Shown here piece after piece: positions 7,748 through 16,296 of a DNA stretch of 64,000 bases. Every line of letters starts with the position of its first letter. The first letter of the stretch is position 1. The stretch is taken from contig NZ_VCIX01000091.1 in NCBI RefSeq assembly GCF_006345825.1, positions 124,001 through 188,000 on the forward strand. The letters run 5' to 3'. Source of the DNA: Paenibacillus paridis. Lineage in GTDB: Bacteria > Bacillota > Bacilli > Paenibacillales > Paenibacillaceae. The notes below the pieces were generated by a model that saw nothing but the letters and a program-made list of their open reading frames with translations, was not told the origin of the DNA and searched no databases. Made by a program: the position numbers and the translations under genes.

Positions 7748-8535
7748 AATAGCTTCTCCCGCAGTTTCGTGCTTGAATAGTCAATGAGCAAGACGATGCC
7801 TAATGTAAAAAGAATAATGACGCAAGTCTTGTCGTATTCCAGAAATCCTAGCGTGATCTCATAATAATGCCCGATGCCGCCTGCGCCGACGAGCCCAAGC
7901 ACGGCAGCTGCGCGGACGTTGATTTCAAAGGTATAAAGCGTAAAGGACATGAAGTGGGCCTGTATTTGCGGAATAACCGCATACCAGATCCGCTGCAGGC
8001 TGCCCGCGCCGACGGCGGTCATCGCTTCGAGCGGACCACGGTCGATGGACTCCAAAGCTTCATAGGAGAGCTTGGCGATCAGGCCCAATGAAAAGACGGC
8101 CAAAGCCATCGTTCCCGGGAGCGGGCCGATGCCGACGATGGCGACAAAGATAGCTGCTAGCAGCAAATCAGGAATCGTGCGGATGAGATTAAGCACAAAA
8201 CGTACAGGATGGCGCAGCCACCAGCTTTTCGTAATGTTGCTGGCGCTTAGCAAGGCAACAGGAATGGCAAGAATTGCGCCAATGGTCGTGCCAATAAGCG
8301 CCATGCGAATAGTCTCCAGCATAGCTCCGACAATATTGTCGAAATACGTCCATTTGGGCGGGAACATTTCGGCTAGCAGGTCGAACATATTAGGAAAACC
8401 TTCGATCAGCTCACCCATTGTCGCTTCGGTCTGAACGGAGCTTCCCCATAGCAGCAGGATAACAATGGCTGCCGTCAAATAATGCTTGAGCTTGCTTGGC
8501 GGCTTCGGATGCGGAAGAGATTTATTGGTATTCAT
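7744..8535 (-). CDS. phnE: Phosphonate-type ABC transporter permease PhnE
   Basis: A 263-residue permease homologous to its downstream neighbour. Membrane helices start at about residue 17, the cytoplasmic coupling loop reads RGPLEAMTAVGAGSLQRIWY, and the C-terminal motif is LGLVGAGGIGHYYE. It overlaps phnC by four bases (start inside the phnC stop) and is itself overlapped by the second phnE. The coupling loop should contact PhnC. Confidence 0.9.
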   Translation of the reverse strand: MNTNKSLPHPKPPSKLKHYLTAAIVILLLWGSSVQTEATMGELIEGFPNMFDLLAEMFPPKWTYFDNIVGAMLETIRMALIGTTIGAILAIPVALLSASNITKSWWLRHPVRFVLNLIRTIPDLLLAAIFVAIVGIGPLPGTMALAVFSLGLIAKLSYEALESIDRGPLEAMTAVGAGSLQRIWYAVIPQIQAHFMSFTLYTFEINVRAAAVLGLVGAGGIGHYYEITLGFLEYDKTCVIILFTLGIVLLIDYSSTKLREKLL

Positions 8536-9305
8536 GCGCGCCGTGCTCCCAGCAGCTCGTCCTCTTCAATCGGGCGACCGTAAATTTCCGCGAATATCTC
8601 GTCCGTGGCTTCTGCTACCGGTCCGTCATACACGACCTGTCCACCTCGCAAGCCGACGATACGTGTCGCATATTGCCTAGCTAGATCGACGTAATGCAGG
8701 TTTACAATCGTTGTGATGCCCAGCTCTAGATTGATTTTTTTTAAATCGTCCATGACCTGCTTCGTCGTTAGCGGATCTAGCGAGGCAACAGGCTCGTCTG
8801 CCAAAATAATTTTGGCTTCCTGCGCGAGTACCCGCGCGATCGCCACCCGCTGCTGCTGTCCGCCGGAGAGCTCGTCGGCACGCGAATAGGCTTTCTCGAT
8901 AATGTTGACGCGGTTCAGCGCCTCAAAGGCCAGATTCATGTCCCGCTCGGGAAACCGGCCCGTCATGGTGCGGAGAGTGGAATGATAGCCTACGCGTCCA
9001 GCAAGGACGTTGCGAAGCACGGATGAGCGCTTAACAAGGTTAAAGCTCTGAAAGATCATGCCGATATTGCGGCGAATCAAGCGCAGCTGCCTGCCCTTGG
9101 CGCTGGTAATGGATTTGCCATCGATCAAAATATCGCCCTCCGAGATGTCATGGAGGCGGTTAATGGAGCGCAACAGGGTTGATTTACCGGCGCCTGACAG
9201 TCCGACGATGACGATAAATTCGCCTTCGCCGAAGGTAAGGTTAATTTGATTTAAGCCCTTTGTCCCGTTGGGGTACAATTTCGTAACGTTGCGAAGTTCG
9301 ATCAC
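8532..9305 (-). CDS. phnC: Phosphonate-type ABC transporter ATPase PhnC
   Basis: A 257-residue ABC ATPase with Walker A GLSGAGKST (residues 35-43), signature LSGGQQQR (146-153), Walker B IILADEP (166-172) and the switch histidine in NLHYVD. The length and the sequence between motifs match PhnC. It starts at GTG 9305 after a weak AAGGA. A long gap of nearly 400 bp, holding a repeat cluster and a terminator-like hairpin, separates it from phnD; transcription of phnC may be reduced or independently started there. Confidence 0.92.
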   Translation of the reverse strand: MIELRNVTKLYPNGTKGLNQINLTFGEGEFIVIVGLSGAGKSTLLRSINRLHDISEGDILIDGKSITSAKGRQLRLIRRNIGMIFQSFNLVKRSSVLRNVLAGRVGYHSTLRTMTGRFPERDMNLAFEALNRVNIIEKAYSRADELSGGQQQRVAIARVLAQEAKIILADEPVASLDPLTTKQVMDDLKKINLELGITTIVNLHYVDLARQYATRIVGLRGGQVVYDGPVAEATDEIFAEIYGRPIEEDELLGARRA

Positions 9306-9367
9306 GGGAGTATCATTCCTTTTTAAGGATAAGTTTTGATAGGTTTTATATATTTTCAGGAAGCGAA

Positions 9368-9556
9368 TTTAGAGGGAAATTCTCCTGCTATTTAAATGCA
9401 ATTTGGAGTTTTGGGGCAATTAGAAGGAATTTCTCCCTCTAATTCCAATGATCCAGCCCTATTTGACGCAAACCAGCTGGATTAACAGGACAAATTCCCA
9501 CTAATTCACAAGCAAACGGAATAAAGCTAGTTTAGCGGGAGATTTTCCATCTAAAT
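9368..9556. repeat. Composite repeat of four short palindromes, copy A
   Basis: Four related imperfect palindromes of about 26 bp lie at 9368-9393, 9418-9444, 9481-9506 and 9531-9556. A representative unit is TTAGAGGGA...TCCCTCTAA. Their centres are about 50, 63 and 50 bp apart. The same four-part plan with 50/62/51 spacing recurs at 54949-55136. Here it sits between phnD and phnC. It encodes no protein in any frame, and the function is unknown. Confidence 0.75.
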
Positions 9557-9594
9557 ATGCAAGTGGATGGGAACGGCCAGACATGCTTGTACAG

Positions 9595-9654
9595 TTGGAA
9601 AAAGCATAGCCAGCCCGGTCGCGAATCCGCCCGAACTGGCTGTCCAATGCTTTT
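9595..9654 (-). terminator. Hairpin between phnD and phnC
   Basis: On the minus strand a long, slightly bulged stem (AAAAGCAT, CAGCCAG and CGG pairing back) ends in TTTTT. It lies 45 bp after the phnD stop. It could end most transcripts after phnD, giving more binding protein than ATPase and permease, as is common in importer operons. Confidence 0.75.
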
Positions 9655-9699
9655 GAAATGGAAGGAAGCATGAAGCTTCTGCTTGAAACCTACTAACAA

Positions 9700-10671
9700 C
9701 TACTCGGTTTTAACCTTCTCACCGTATTCGCGAACAATGTTGAAGATGCTGTCTTCGGATTTGACATAGCCTTGATGGGAATAAATATCGAAAATAATTT
9801 GGCGAGTTGCATCGTCTTGGCCAAGTGAAATAAAGGCATCCTGAATCTTAGCGATCCATTCCGCATTCATGTCGGAGCGAACGGAAATCGTGTCGTTTGG
9901 AATGTTCTCGGTGTATGTGAGGACGCGCGTGTCATCAAATACGGTTGGGAAATCCTTTGCAACGGTGGTACGGGCATCCTGGAAAATTGCCGCTGCGTCA
10001 ACGTCGCCGTTCAGTACGGCGATTACGCCTTGGTCATGGCCTTTTACTGTAACAGCCGAAACGTCCTTCAGCGGATCGATGCCTGCTTCGAGCAGCTTGC
10101 CTGCCGGCCAAACGAAGCCTGCGGAGGAAGTCACGTTTTGGTAGGCAATCTTTTTGCCTTTCAGATCCTCAATTGTCTTGATATCGGAATCCTTCTTTAC
10201 GATGATCATGGATTTGTAGAAATCAACGAGCTGGTCGGTAGGAGCGCCTGAATCATCCTGTACGCCAAAACGCTGCGCTTGAAGAATGACCTCGGCTGCG
10301 CCTTTATCCTTAGCTAGTACATAAGCCGTCGGAGGCAGGAAGCCTACGTCTACTTTTTTGGAAGCCATCGCTTCAATAATCGTGTTGTAATCTGTGGAAA
10401 TGCTCACTTTGACCGGAATTCCTAGCTTGTCCGACAGCAGCTGTTCCAGCGGCTTAGCCTTTGCTTCCAATGTATCTGCATTCTGTGAAGGGACGAATTG
10501 TACGGTTAGTGTTTCTGGCACGTATCCTGCGGCCTGTTCGGTTGCAGCAGGCGCGTTGGTGCTGGCGTTGTTTGTCGCTGCGGCTTCATTGTTTGATTTG
10601 TTAGCGCCGCATGCGCTAAGCAGGGATACGGATAATAGTAGCGGTAGGACAAACTTGGTCATTTTTTTCAA
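9700..10671 (-). CDS. phnD: Phosphonate-type ABC transporter binding lipoprotein PhnD
   Basis: A 323-residue extracellular lipoprotein. A lipobox LLSACG follows a short signal peptide, with an Asn/Ala-rich linker after the cysteine. The type II binding domain begins LTVQFVPSQNADTLEAKAKP and contains KVDVGFLPPTAYVLA and the GKKIAYQNVTSSAGFVWP loop, which resembles the PhnD ligand-binding segment. The start is TTG 10671, placed 7 bases after GGAGGG; the nearby ATG would be too far. No C-P lyase or phosphonatase is visible, so the ligand may be a phosphonate, phosphite or related anion. Confidence 0.9.
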   Translation of the reverse strand: MKKMTKFVLPLLLSVSLLSACGANKSNNEAAATNNASTNAPAATEQAAGYVPETLTVQFVPSQNADTLEAKAKPLEQLLSDKLGIPVKVSISTDYNTIIEAMASKKVDVGFLPPTAYVLAKDKGAAEVILQAQRFGVQDDSGAPTDQLVDFYKSMIIVKKDSDIKTIEDLKGKKIAYQNVTSSAGFVWPAGKLLEAGIDPLKDVSAVTVKGHDQGVIAVLNGDVDAAAIFQDARTTVAKDFPTVFDDTRVLTYTENIPNDTISVRSDMNAEWIAKIQDAFISLGQDDATRQIIFDIYSHQGYVKSEDSIFNIVREYGEKVKTE

Positions 10672-10855
10672 GTGGTAACCCTCCAGATTTTCTAATGTAT
10701 GGTACTTGGTTAACTATAAGGACGGTTTATTATCTGTCCGTAAAGCAGGCGATAAGCTTTTGTAAAGCAGCGGAACGGCATTCTCACCCCTCATCTGAAT
10801 CGGTTAAGATATATGGATGCAAGGCGAATGAACGCAATCGGAGGGAAGTTATACC
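10672..10855. promoter_or_regulatory. Divergent promoter region, phnD and nucleotidase
   Basis: This gap must hold promoters for both directions. It contains the imperfect palindrome GGACGG-N8-CTGTCC (10720-10739), a possible operator. I do not see a convincing run of Pho-box hexamers, so phosphate control cannot be shown from the sequence. Confidence 0.4.
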
Positions 10856-12448
10856 ATGACTCAAACGAATAAATATACATGCGAAATAATGGTAACCAGC
10901 GATCTTCACGGTCACATTCGGCCAGTCGATTACCGCACTCGCGAGGAGCGGCCTGCGGGACTTGCCAAGCTGGCAACGCTGGTGAAGGAGGCCAGGCAGC
11001 AATCGCCAGAGCTTATTCTGCTGGATAACGGCGATCTGCTGCAAGGAACGCCATTTGCCTATTACGCAGCAACGGCCGGCAAGCAGCGGCTCAATCCTGC
11101 GATAGCAGCGTTGAATGAACTGCAATACGATGCAGCCGTGCCTGGCAACCATGAATTCAACTATGGCTTGGAGCTGCTGGGCAGGGCGATCGAGGATTCG
11201 GATTTTTCATGGCTTTCATCGAATATCCTAAGCGCCAAGACGGATAAACCCGCGTTTGGCCAGCCTTATATTGTAAGGACTTTAACAAGTGGAATCAAAA
11301 TAGTAATACTAGGTGTTACCACGCATTACATTCCGCATTGGGAGAACCCGGCGCACTTGGAGGGACTCGCTTTTCAAGATGCGCTTGCATCCGTCAAGGA
11401 ATGGGTTGCTACGATCCGAGCAATAGAGCAGCCGGATTTGCTTGTGGTTGCTTATCATGGAGGGTTTGAACGGGACCTGCTGAGCGGGGAACCTGCCGAG
11501 AAGCTGACAGGCGAGAATCAAGCCTATGCGATGTGCACAGAGGTCCTGGGGATTGATGTGTTAATCACGGGCCATCAGCATCGAATGCTTGCGAGTGAGG
11601 TGAACGGGGTTACGGTTATTCAGCCAGGCTTCAACGGACAGGCCATAGGCAAGATCAGCGTCGCATTTGAAAGAAAGAAGGGAGATGGCTGGGCAATCGT
11701 GTCGAAACAGGCGGAACTGCTGCAAGCAAATGAAACAGTAGCAGCCGATCCCGCTATTATGGTGCTGACGCGTGAAGCGGAGGAAGAGACGCAGCGGTGG
11801 CTTGACCAGCCTATCGGCCGAATCAACGGAGATATGACGATCAAGGACCCGCTCGGCTGCCGCAGTGCGGACAATCCTTTCATTGAATTTATGAACAAGG
11901 TACAAATGGAGACGGCTGGCGTGGACATTTCGAATGCGGCACTCCTGAATAATGAGTCGGAGGGCTTTAGCGGCGAGGTGACGATGCGCGCTATCCTGAC
12001 GAATTTTATGTACCCGAATACGTTAACCGTATTGAGATTAAGCGGCAGCGATATTAAAGCCGCGCTGGAGCAGACGGCCGCTTATTTTCAAATGAACGAA
12101 GATGGGTCGCTCGGAGTCAATCCTGCCTATATTGAGCCCAAGCTGCAGCACTATAACTATGATATGTGGGAAGGCATCACGTATGAGCTGAATGCCGCGA
12201 GGCCAGTGGGACAGAGGGTGGCGAAATTGCTATGGAACGGGCTGCCTTTGCTGGCCGATGAGCAGTTGGACGTCGTGATGAACAATTACCGGGCTGCGGG
12301 CGGAGGCGATTACGAGATGTACCAAGGCAAACCCGTGATTCGGGAGGTACAGATGGATATGGCGGAGCTAGTTGCGGGTTATTTGCAGAAACATGTCGAG
12401 GTAGAGGCGACTTGTAATCACAATTGGCGAGTTGTTCTGGAAGGCTAA
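10856..12448 (+). CDS. 5'-nucleotidase / cyclic-nucleotide phosphodiesterase family enzyme, cytoplasmic
   Basis: A 530-residue protein with the two-domain plan of UshA. The metallophosphatase domain carries TSDLHGHIRP, LDNGDLLQGTP, PGNHEFNYG and TGHQHRML. The 5'-nucleotidase C-terminal domain carries NAALLNNESEGF and NNYRAAGGGDYEMY. There is no signal peptide, so it probably works inside the cell, unlike the secreted UshA enzymes. Its place opposite a phosphonate-type importer suggests phosphate salvage from nucleotides or phosphodiesters. GGAGGG lies 9 bases before ATG 10856. Confidence 0.85.
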   Translation: MTQTNKYTCEIMVTSDLHGHIRPVDYRTREERPAGLAKLATLVKEARQQSPELILLDNGDLLQGTPFAYYAATAGKQRLNPAIAALNELQYDAAVPGNHEFNYGLELLGRAIEDSDFSWLSSNILSAKTDKPAFGQPYIVRTLTSGIKIVILGVTTHYIPHWENPAHLEGLAFQDALASVKEWVATIRAIEQPDLLVVAYHGGFERDLLSGEPAEKLTGENQAYAMCTEVLGIDVLITGHQHRMLASEVNGVTVIQPGFNGQAIGKISVAFERKKGDGWAIVSKQAELLQANETVAADPAIMVLTREAEEETQRWLDQPIGRINGDMTIKDPLGCRSADNPFIEFMNKVQMETAGVDISNAALLNNESEGFSGEVTMRAILTNFMYPNTLTVLRLSGSDIKAALEQTAAYFQMNEDGSLGVNPAYIEPKLQHYNYDMWEGITYELNAARPVGQRVAKLLWNGLPLLADEQLDVVMNNYRAAGGGDYEMYQGKPVIREVQMDMAELVAGYLQKHVEVEATCNHNWRVVLEG

Positions 12449-12554
12449 CAATTATCTAAAGCATTCCTCTCATTTATCTAATAATACTCTGCTAGGATGG
12501 GATTACGATACGATTCGAATGCCAAACTAGATTGATTACAAGGGAGAGTATTAA

Positions 12555-14612
12555 ATGCTTGCAGTTTTGAAATTGGATTATTGGTCAAAAATGTCATTCC
12601 GCTTTAAATTGCCTGCCATGATTTGTTTGCTCGTATGTATTGTTTTGGCATCAACCAGCTTCATTTCGTATCAGATCGCCTCCGGCATTACGCTGGACAA
12701 AAGCAAAGATGAGATCAAAGCTACCTCGGATCGCATTGGCGAAGGATTGTTTTCTGCCGTACAGCTGGAGCAGCAGTCTGTTTATTTGTTGTCGATTAAC
12801 TCGGCGCTTACCGCTTTATTGGAGCTAAGAGGTGCGGGTACGATGACGGAAGAAGAGTTCTACTCTAAATCGAATTCTATGTTTGTGAAAGCAAATCAGA
12901 CGCTGGAAGCGAGTATTAAAGGCATGCCGGGGAATGAGACGCTGATGCTGATTGATACCAAAGGCATTGTTATTGCGTCAAGTAATCCAGCGGTTGTAAA
13001 AAACAGCCGTGCTGACCGGCAATATTTCCAAGACAGTCTGAAAGGGAAAACAGTAGTTAGCGAATCGCTTTTATCGAAAGCAAGCGGAAACCAAGTGAAT
13101 GTTTTCTCGCAGCCGGTATACGATTCGAACGGAAAAGTACAAGGGGTGTTTATCTCTTCCGTTGTATCTGCTTTTTTTGTAGATAAATTAGGGAGCGTTA
13201 AAATAAATGATAAGGGCAATGTGCTTATTTTGGATCGTGTAGGCACATTGGTTTACCATTCCGGTGATGAGTCCCTTATCGGAAAGCCGCTTGAGAGCGG
13301 AGAATACAATGAAATTACTAAAGGTGCCGGTGACGGAAAGCTTGCGCAAGGTGAAGTGAAGCTGAAGGATAAGGTAGCTTATTACTCAAAAATACCTGCA
13401 GCCGACTGGACGGTAATCGTTGAGGATAGTTACGAGGACGTCAATCAACCGCTGCAATCCATGATGAGTAAGATGGCTACCTCCATGATTATCGCTTTGG
13501 TGGTGTCGATTATCGTTGGAATATTAATCTCCAGATTGGTGACAAGACCGGTGGCGCAATTGACAGGACTATTCAAGAAGCTATCTTCCGGCGACCTCAC
13601 GACAGTGGCAACGGGCAAATACAGCGGAGAATTTAAGGAGCTCGCGGATAGCTTTAATACGATGGCCGAGCGCAATAAGAACTTAATCTCCAGTATGAAC
13701 AGCTCGATAGCGGTACTTCACACCAGCACGAGGGAGCTGGACCAAACCTCCGCCCGGACGTCAACTTCAATTATGGAGACATCGACGACAACTTCCGAAA
13801 TTGCGAAGGCGATGGAGTCGCAAGCGAACGACACCGAATCGATCGTGAATAAATTTATGGACGTAGGCGACAAAATCGAAAGTGCCACAGGCACATCGCT
13901 TACGATCAAAGCGAAGGCGGACGCTATTACCGACATTTTTCAAGCTAACCATAAGGTTATCGAAACCCTGGTTGCCATCAATGTGAAAAATGAAGAAGAG
14001 GTTCGCAAAATATCGGAAATTACGCGGCAGCTTGCGGAAAGCTCATCTGGCATTGGGCGCATGACCGATGCGATTGCCGAGATTGCCAATCAGACCAAAC
14101 TGCTTGCCTTGAACGCTTCGATTGAAGCGGCACGGGCGGGAGAGCACGGCAGAGGATTCGCCGTGGTCGCAAGTGAAATAAGAAAGCTTGCGGAGCAGAC
14201 CTCCGTACAATCCCAGGAAATTAACGCCATCGTGGGCCAAACGATCAATCACGTAGAGCAAAACAATCAAAGCGTTCATATCATTGAAGGCATTACGGAG
14301 CAGCACAATGACAGCGTAGGGCAAACCAAGCAGTCTTTCGATCTCGTCTCGGGGCATGTAAAGGATATTATCGAGCAGGTAAGAGAGATGGCAGAAGTGC
14401 TGTACGAGGTTGAGAATGACAAGAATGAAGTGCTTGCTGCCGCTCAAAACCTGTCAGCTTCCGGAGAGGAAGTGTCCGCCTCTGTCGAAGAGGTAACCGC
14501 AACCGTACAGGAGCAGGCAGCCATGGTTCAGCAGCTGGCGGAAATGGTAACGACCATCGATAAACTTACACAGGATTTAGCGGTCGCTTCGGCCCAGTTC
14601 AAAACGGAATAG
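12555..14612 (+). CDS. Methyl-accepting chemotaxis protein
   Basis: A 685-residue transmembrane chemoreceptor. Helix 1 is at about residues 18-38. An extracellular dCache-like sensor region follows (about 40-290), then a second helix near 305-325, a HAMP domain (RLVTRPVAQL onward) and a long cytoplasmic coiled-coil signalling domain. The conserved hairpin tip reads IANQTKLLALNASIEAARAG. The C-terminal end has no pentapeptide tether. GGGAGAG precedes the ATG, and the gene is followed by a strong terminator, so it is monocistronic. The ligand is unknown. Confidence 0.93.
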   Translation: MLAVLKLDYWSKMSFRFKLPAMICLLVCIVLASTSFISYQIASGITLDKSKDEIKATSDRIGEGLFSAVQLEQQSVYLLSINSALTALLELRGAGTMTEEEFYSKSNSMFVKANQTLEASIKGMPGNETLMLIDTKGIVIASSNPAVVKNSRADRQYFQDSLKGKTVVSESLLSKASGNQVNVFSQPVYDSNGKVQGVFISSVVSAFFVDKLGSVKINDKGNVLILDRVGTLVYHSGDESLIGKPLESGEYNEITKGAGDGKLAQGEVKLKDKVAYYSKIPAADWTVIVEDSYEDVNQPLQSMMSKMATSMIIALVVSIIVGILISRLVTRPVAQLTGLFKKLSSGDLTTVATGKYSGEFKELADSFNTMAERNKNLISSMNSSIAVLHTSTRELDQTSARTSTSIMETSTTTSEIAKAMESQANDTESIVNKFMDVGDKIESATGTSLTIKAKADAITDIFQANHKVIETLVAINVKNEEEVRKISEITRQLAESSSGIGRMTDAIAEIANQTKLLALNASIEAARAGEHGRGFAVVASEIRKLAEQTSVQSQEINAIVGQTINHVEQNNQSVHIIEGITEQHNDSVGQTKQSFDLVSGHVKDIIEQVREMAEVLYEVENDKNEVLAAAQNLSASGEEVSASVEEVTATVQEQAAMVQQLAEMVTTIDKLTQDLAVASAQFKTE

Positions 14613-14619
14613 CAATAAG

Positions 14620-14672
14620 AGGCTGCTCCCCAAAGCCATGCTGCATGCATAGCTGAGGAGCAGCCTTTTTTT
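14620..14672 (+). terminator. Terminator after the chemoreceptor gene
   Basis: Arms AGGCTGCTCC / GGAGCAGCCT pair perfectly and run into seven Ts. The loop holds a further small palindrome. Confidence 0.92.
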
Positions 14673-14757
14673 GGGGACTATGCTATATCCCGAAAGTTTC
14701 TTTTAAGTGAGCTTGGCCTTAATGTGAAATCTTAGGTTAAATATGGTATGTTAGTAG

Positions 14758-14773
14758 AAATAGCGTTTAACAG
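14758..14773 (-). promoter_or_regulatory. Possible LacI-type operator in front of the first LacI gene
   Basis: Read on the minus strand the site is CTGTTAAACGCTATTT, close to the boxes at 15937, 16115 and 16221. It lies just before the ribosome site of the LacI gene, where a bound protein would block transcription, so autoregulation is plausible. Confidence 0.45.
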
Positions 14774-14786
14774 GAGCGGTTTGTTC

Positions 14787-15785
14787 ATGAAGGTTAGTAT
14801 TTTTGATGTGGCCAAAAAATCAGGTTTGTCGGTCGTGACAGTATCCAGGGTACTCAATAATTCAACTTCAGTTCGGCAAAAAAACAAAGATAAAGTGCTG
14901 CAAGCGATGAAGGATTTGGATTATCATCCAAACGCCTCGGCCCGAAGCCTGGCAAGCGGAAAAACAGGGATTATCGGACTTACGCTAACTACCTTGCATG
15001 ATACGGTTTTGGATGCAGTCGTTAAGGAAATCAATGATTGCTTGGCAGAGCAGGGTTATTTCCTGGCGTTGTCCATTTCAGCAGGCGACGAAGACTCCTT
15101 TCAGCGCTCTATGTTTCAAGAAGACCGTGTAGACGGCGTCATCTTGCTATCGCCGATGAATGCAGATATATATGTGATGGAGCTCAAAAAAAGGAAGATT
15201 CCATTTGTAATTTTGGATAACCAGCAACGCAATCCCTCGGTACCCTCTGTCGTGGTCAATAACTTTAAAGGCGGTTATGACGCAACCAAGCATCTCATCG
15301 ATTTGGGACATACGGAAATTGCCCATATCAGTGGTCCAGATCCTTACTTAAGCAGCCGCGATCGTGAGCGTGGGTATTTATTTGCGCTTGAGGAGGCAGG
15401 GTTAACGCCATTCCATATTGAGCAAGGAACATTCGGCATTCCGTCGGGCTACAGCATTGCCATGCGCTGGATCCAGTCCGGTCGCTTGCCTACGGCGGTG
15501 TTTGCGGCGGATGATTTTATTGCTCTTGGGGTAATGGACGCTTTCAAGAACGAGAGAATACGCATACCAGAAGATGTATCTATCGTTGGATTTGACGATC
15601 AGATCTATGCGGAGGAATTTCGTCCTACCTTGACCACGATTCGCCAGCCGTTTGAGAAAATAGGACGTCAGGGTGTCGATATTTTGTTAAAATTAATTAA
15701 GGACCCATCCAAGCGGAACGTAACGATGGAATTCGATCCCACTTTGATTGTGAGAGAGTCAACGGGAGCGCCTCGGAAATCCTAA
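14787..15785 (+). CDS. LacI-family transcriptional regulator (paralogue 1)
   Basis: A 332-residue regulator with the LacI helix-turn-helix (SIFDVAKKSGLSVVTVSRVL), hinge helix (ASARSLASGKTG) and a periplasmic-binding-protein-like effector domain ending FDPTLIVRESTG. I chose ATG 14787, 10 bases after AGGAG; an ATG at 14748 has no ribosome site. It lies before the GH8 and importer genes and is very similar along its length to the regulator at 22176 after them. It probably represses the GH8 locus through the CGCTTA boxes at 15937-16236; the inducer should be an oligosaccharide. Confidence 0.9.
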   Translation: MKVSIFDVAKKSGLSVVTVSRVLNNSTSVRQKNKDKVLQAMKDLDYHPNASARSLASGKTGIIGLTLTTLHDTVLDAVVKEINDCLAEQGYFLALSISAGDEDSFQRSMFQEDRVDGVILLSPMNADIYVMELKKRKIPFVILDNQQRNPSVPSVVVNNFKGGYDATKHLIDLGHTEIAHISGPDPYLSSRDRERGYLFALEEAGLTPFHIEQGTFGIPSGYSIAMRWIQSGRLPTAVFAADDFIALGVMDAFKNERIRIPEDVSIVGFDDQIYAEEFRPTLTTIRQPFEKIGRQGVDILLKLIKDPSKRNVTMEFDPTLIVRESTGAPRKS

Positions 15786-15830
15786 TCGCAGGGCTCCTTA
15801 CGGATAGATATCGTTAAAAGCGAGGACTTA

Positions 15831-15874
15831 CAAGGTTTGCTGCTTCATTTAGCAAACCTTGAAGGTCTTTTTTT
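15831..15874 (+). terminator. Terminator after LacI paralogue 1
   Basis: Perfect 11-bp arms CAAGGTTTGCT / AGCAAACCTTG with a 9-base loop are followed shortly by seven Ts. Confidence 0.9.
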
Positions 15875-16296
15875 ATTGCTGATTGCTTTTAACGATGAAT
15901 CTCATCCTTATTCGACACTATTTCTCATCTTATATAGTTAAAACGCTTATACTTTTATTGTTTGATGCCATATCACTCCATTAAATTGGAACAAGAAAAT
16001 GCAAAGAACAGCAAGAAACACACACTGATTTTGGGGTTTATCTTCAAAATACAAAGAAAAATACTTTGGAAGTGATTGACAGAGTGAGACTTACAGGATA
16101 AACTCTTTTTGAAAGATTAAAGCGCTTAAACTTTTAAGGGGGAAGTTAAAAATTGGCCTAAAGGAGTGGTAAAGCCATCAATGGGTTTGAAATTATCGCT
16201 CATATTGGCATCAAATTAAAATGATAACGCTTACAGAAAAGGTGTTATAGTATGCGCTTTTGTTTTCATTACAGAAAAGAAAAGAGGTCAAAAAAC
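15875..16296 (+). promoter_or_regulatory. Control region of the GH8 locus with three similar boxes
   Basis: A -35 TTGACA (16076-16081) and a weak -10 TAAACT (16099-16104) are 17 bp apart. Three similar boxes lie at 15937-15952 (GTTAAAACGCTTATAC), 16115-16132 (GATTAAAGCGCTTAAACT) and 16221-16236 (ATGATAACGCTTACAG). The second is just downstream of the expected start of transcription. The third also matches the CcpA cre consensus at all but one fixed position. They could bind the LacI paralogues, CcpA, or both. No gene is seen in this stretch. Confidence 0.6.

Noticed and set aside
10672..10855. Pho boxes for phosphate control of phnD
   Set aside because: No run of TT(A/T)ACA-type hexamers at 11-bp spacing is visible on either strand.
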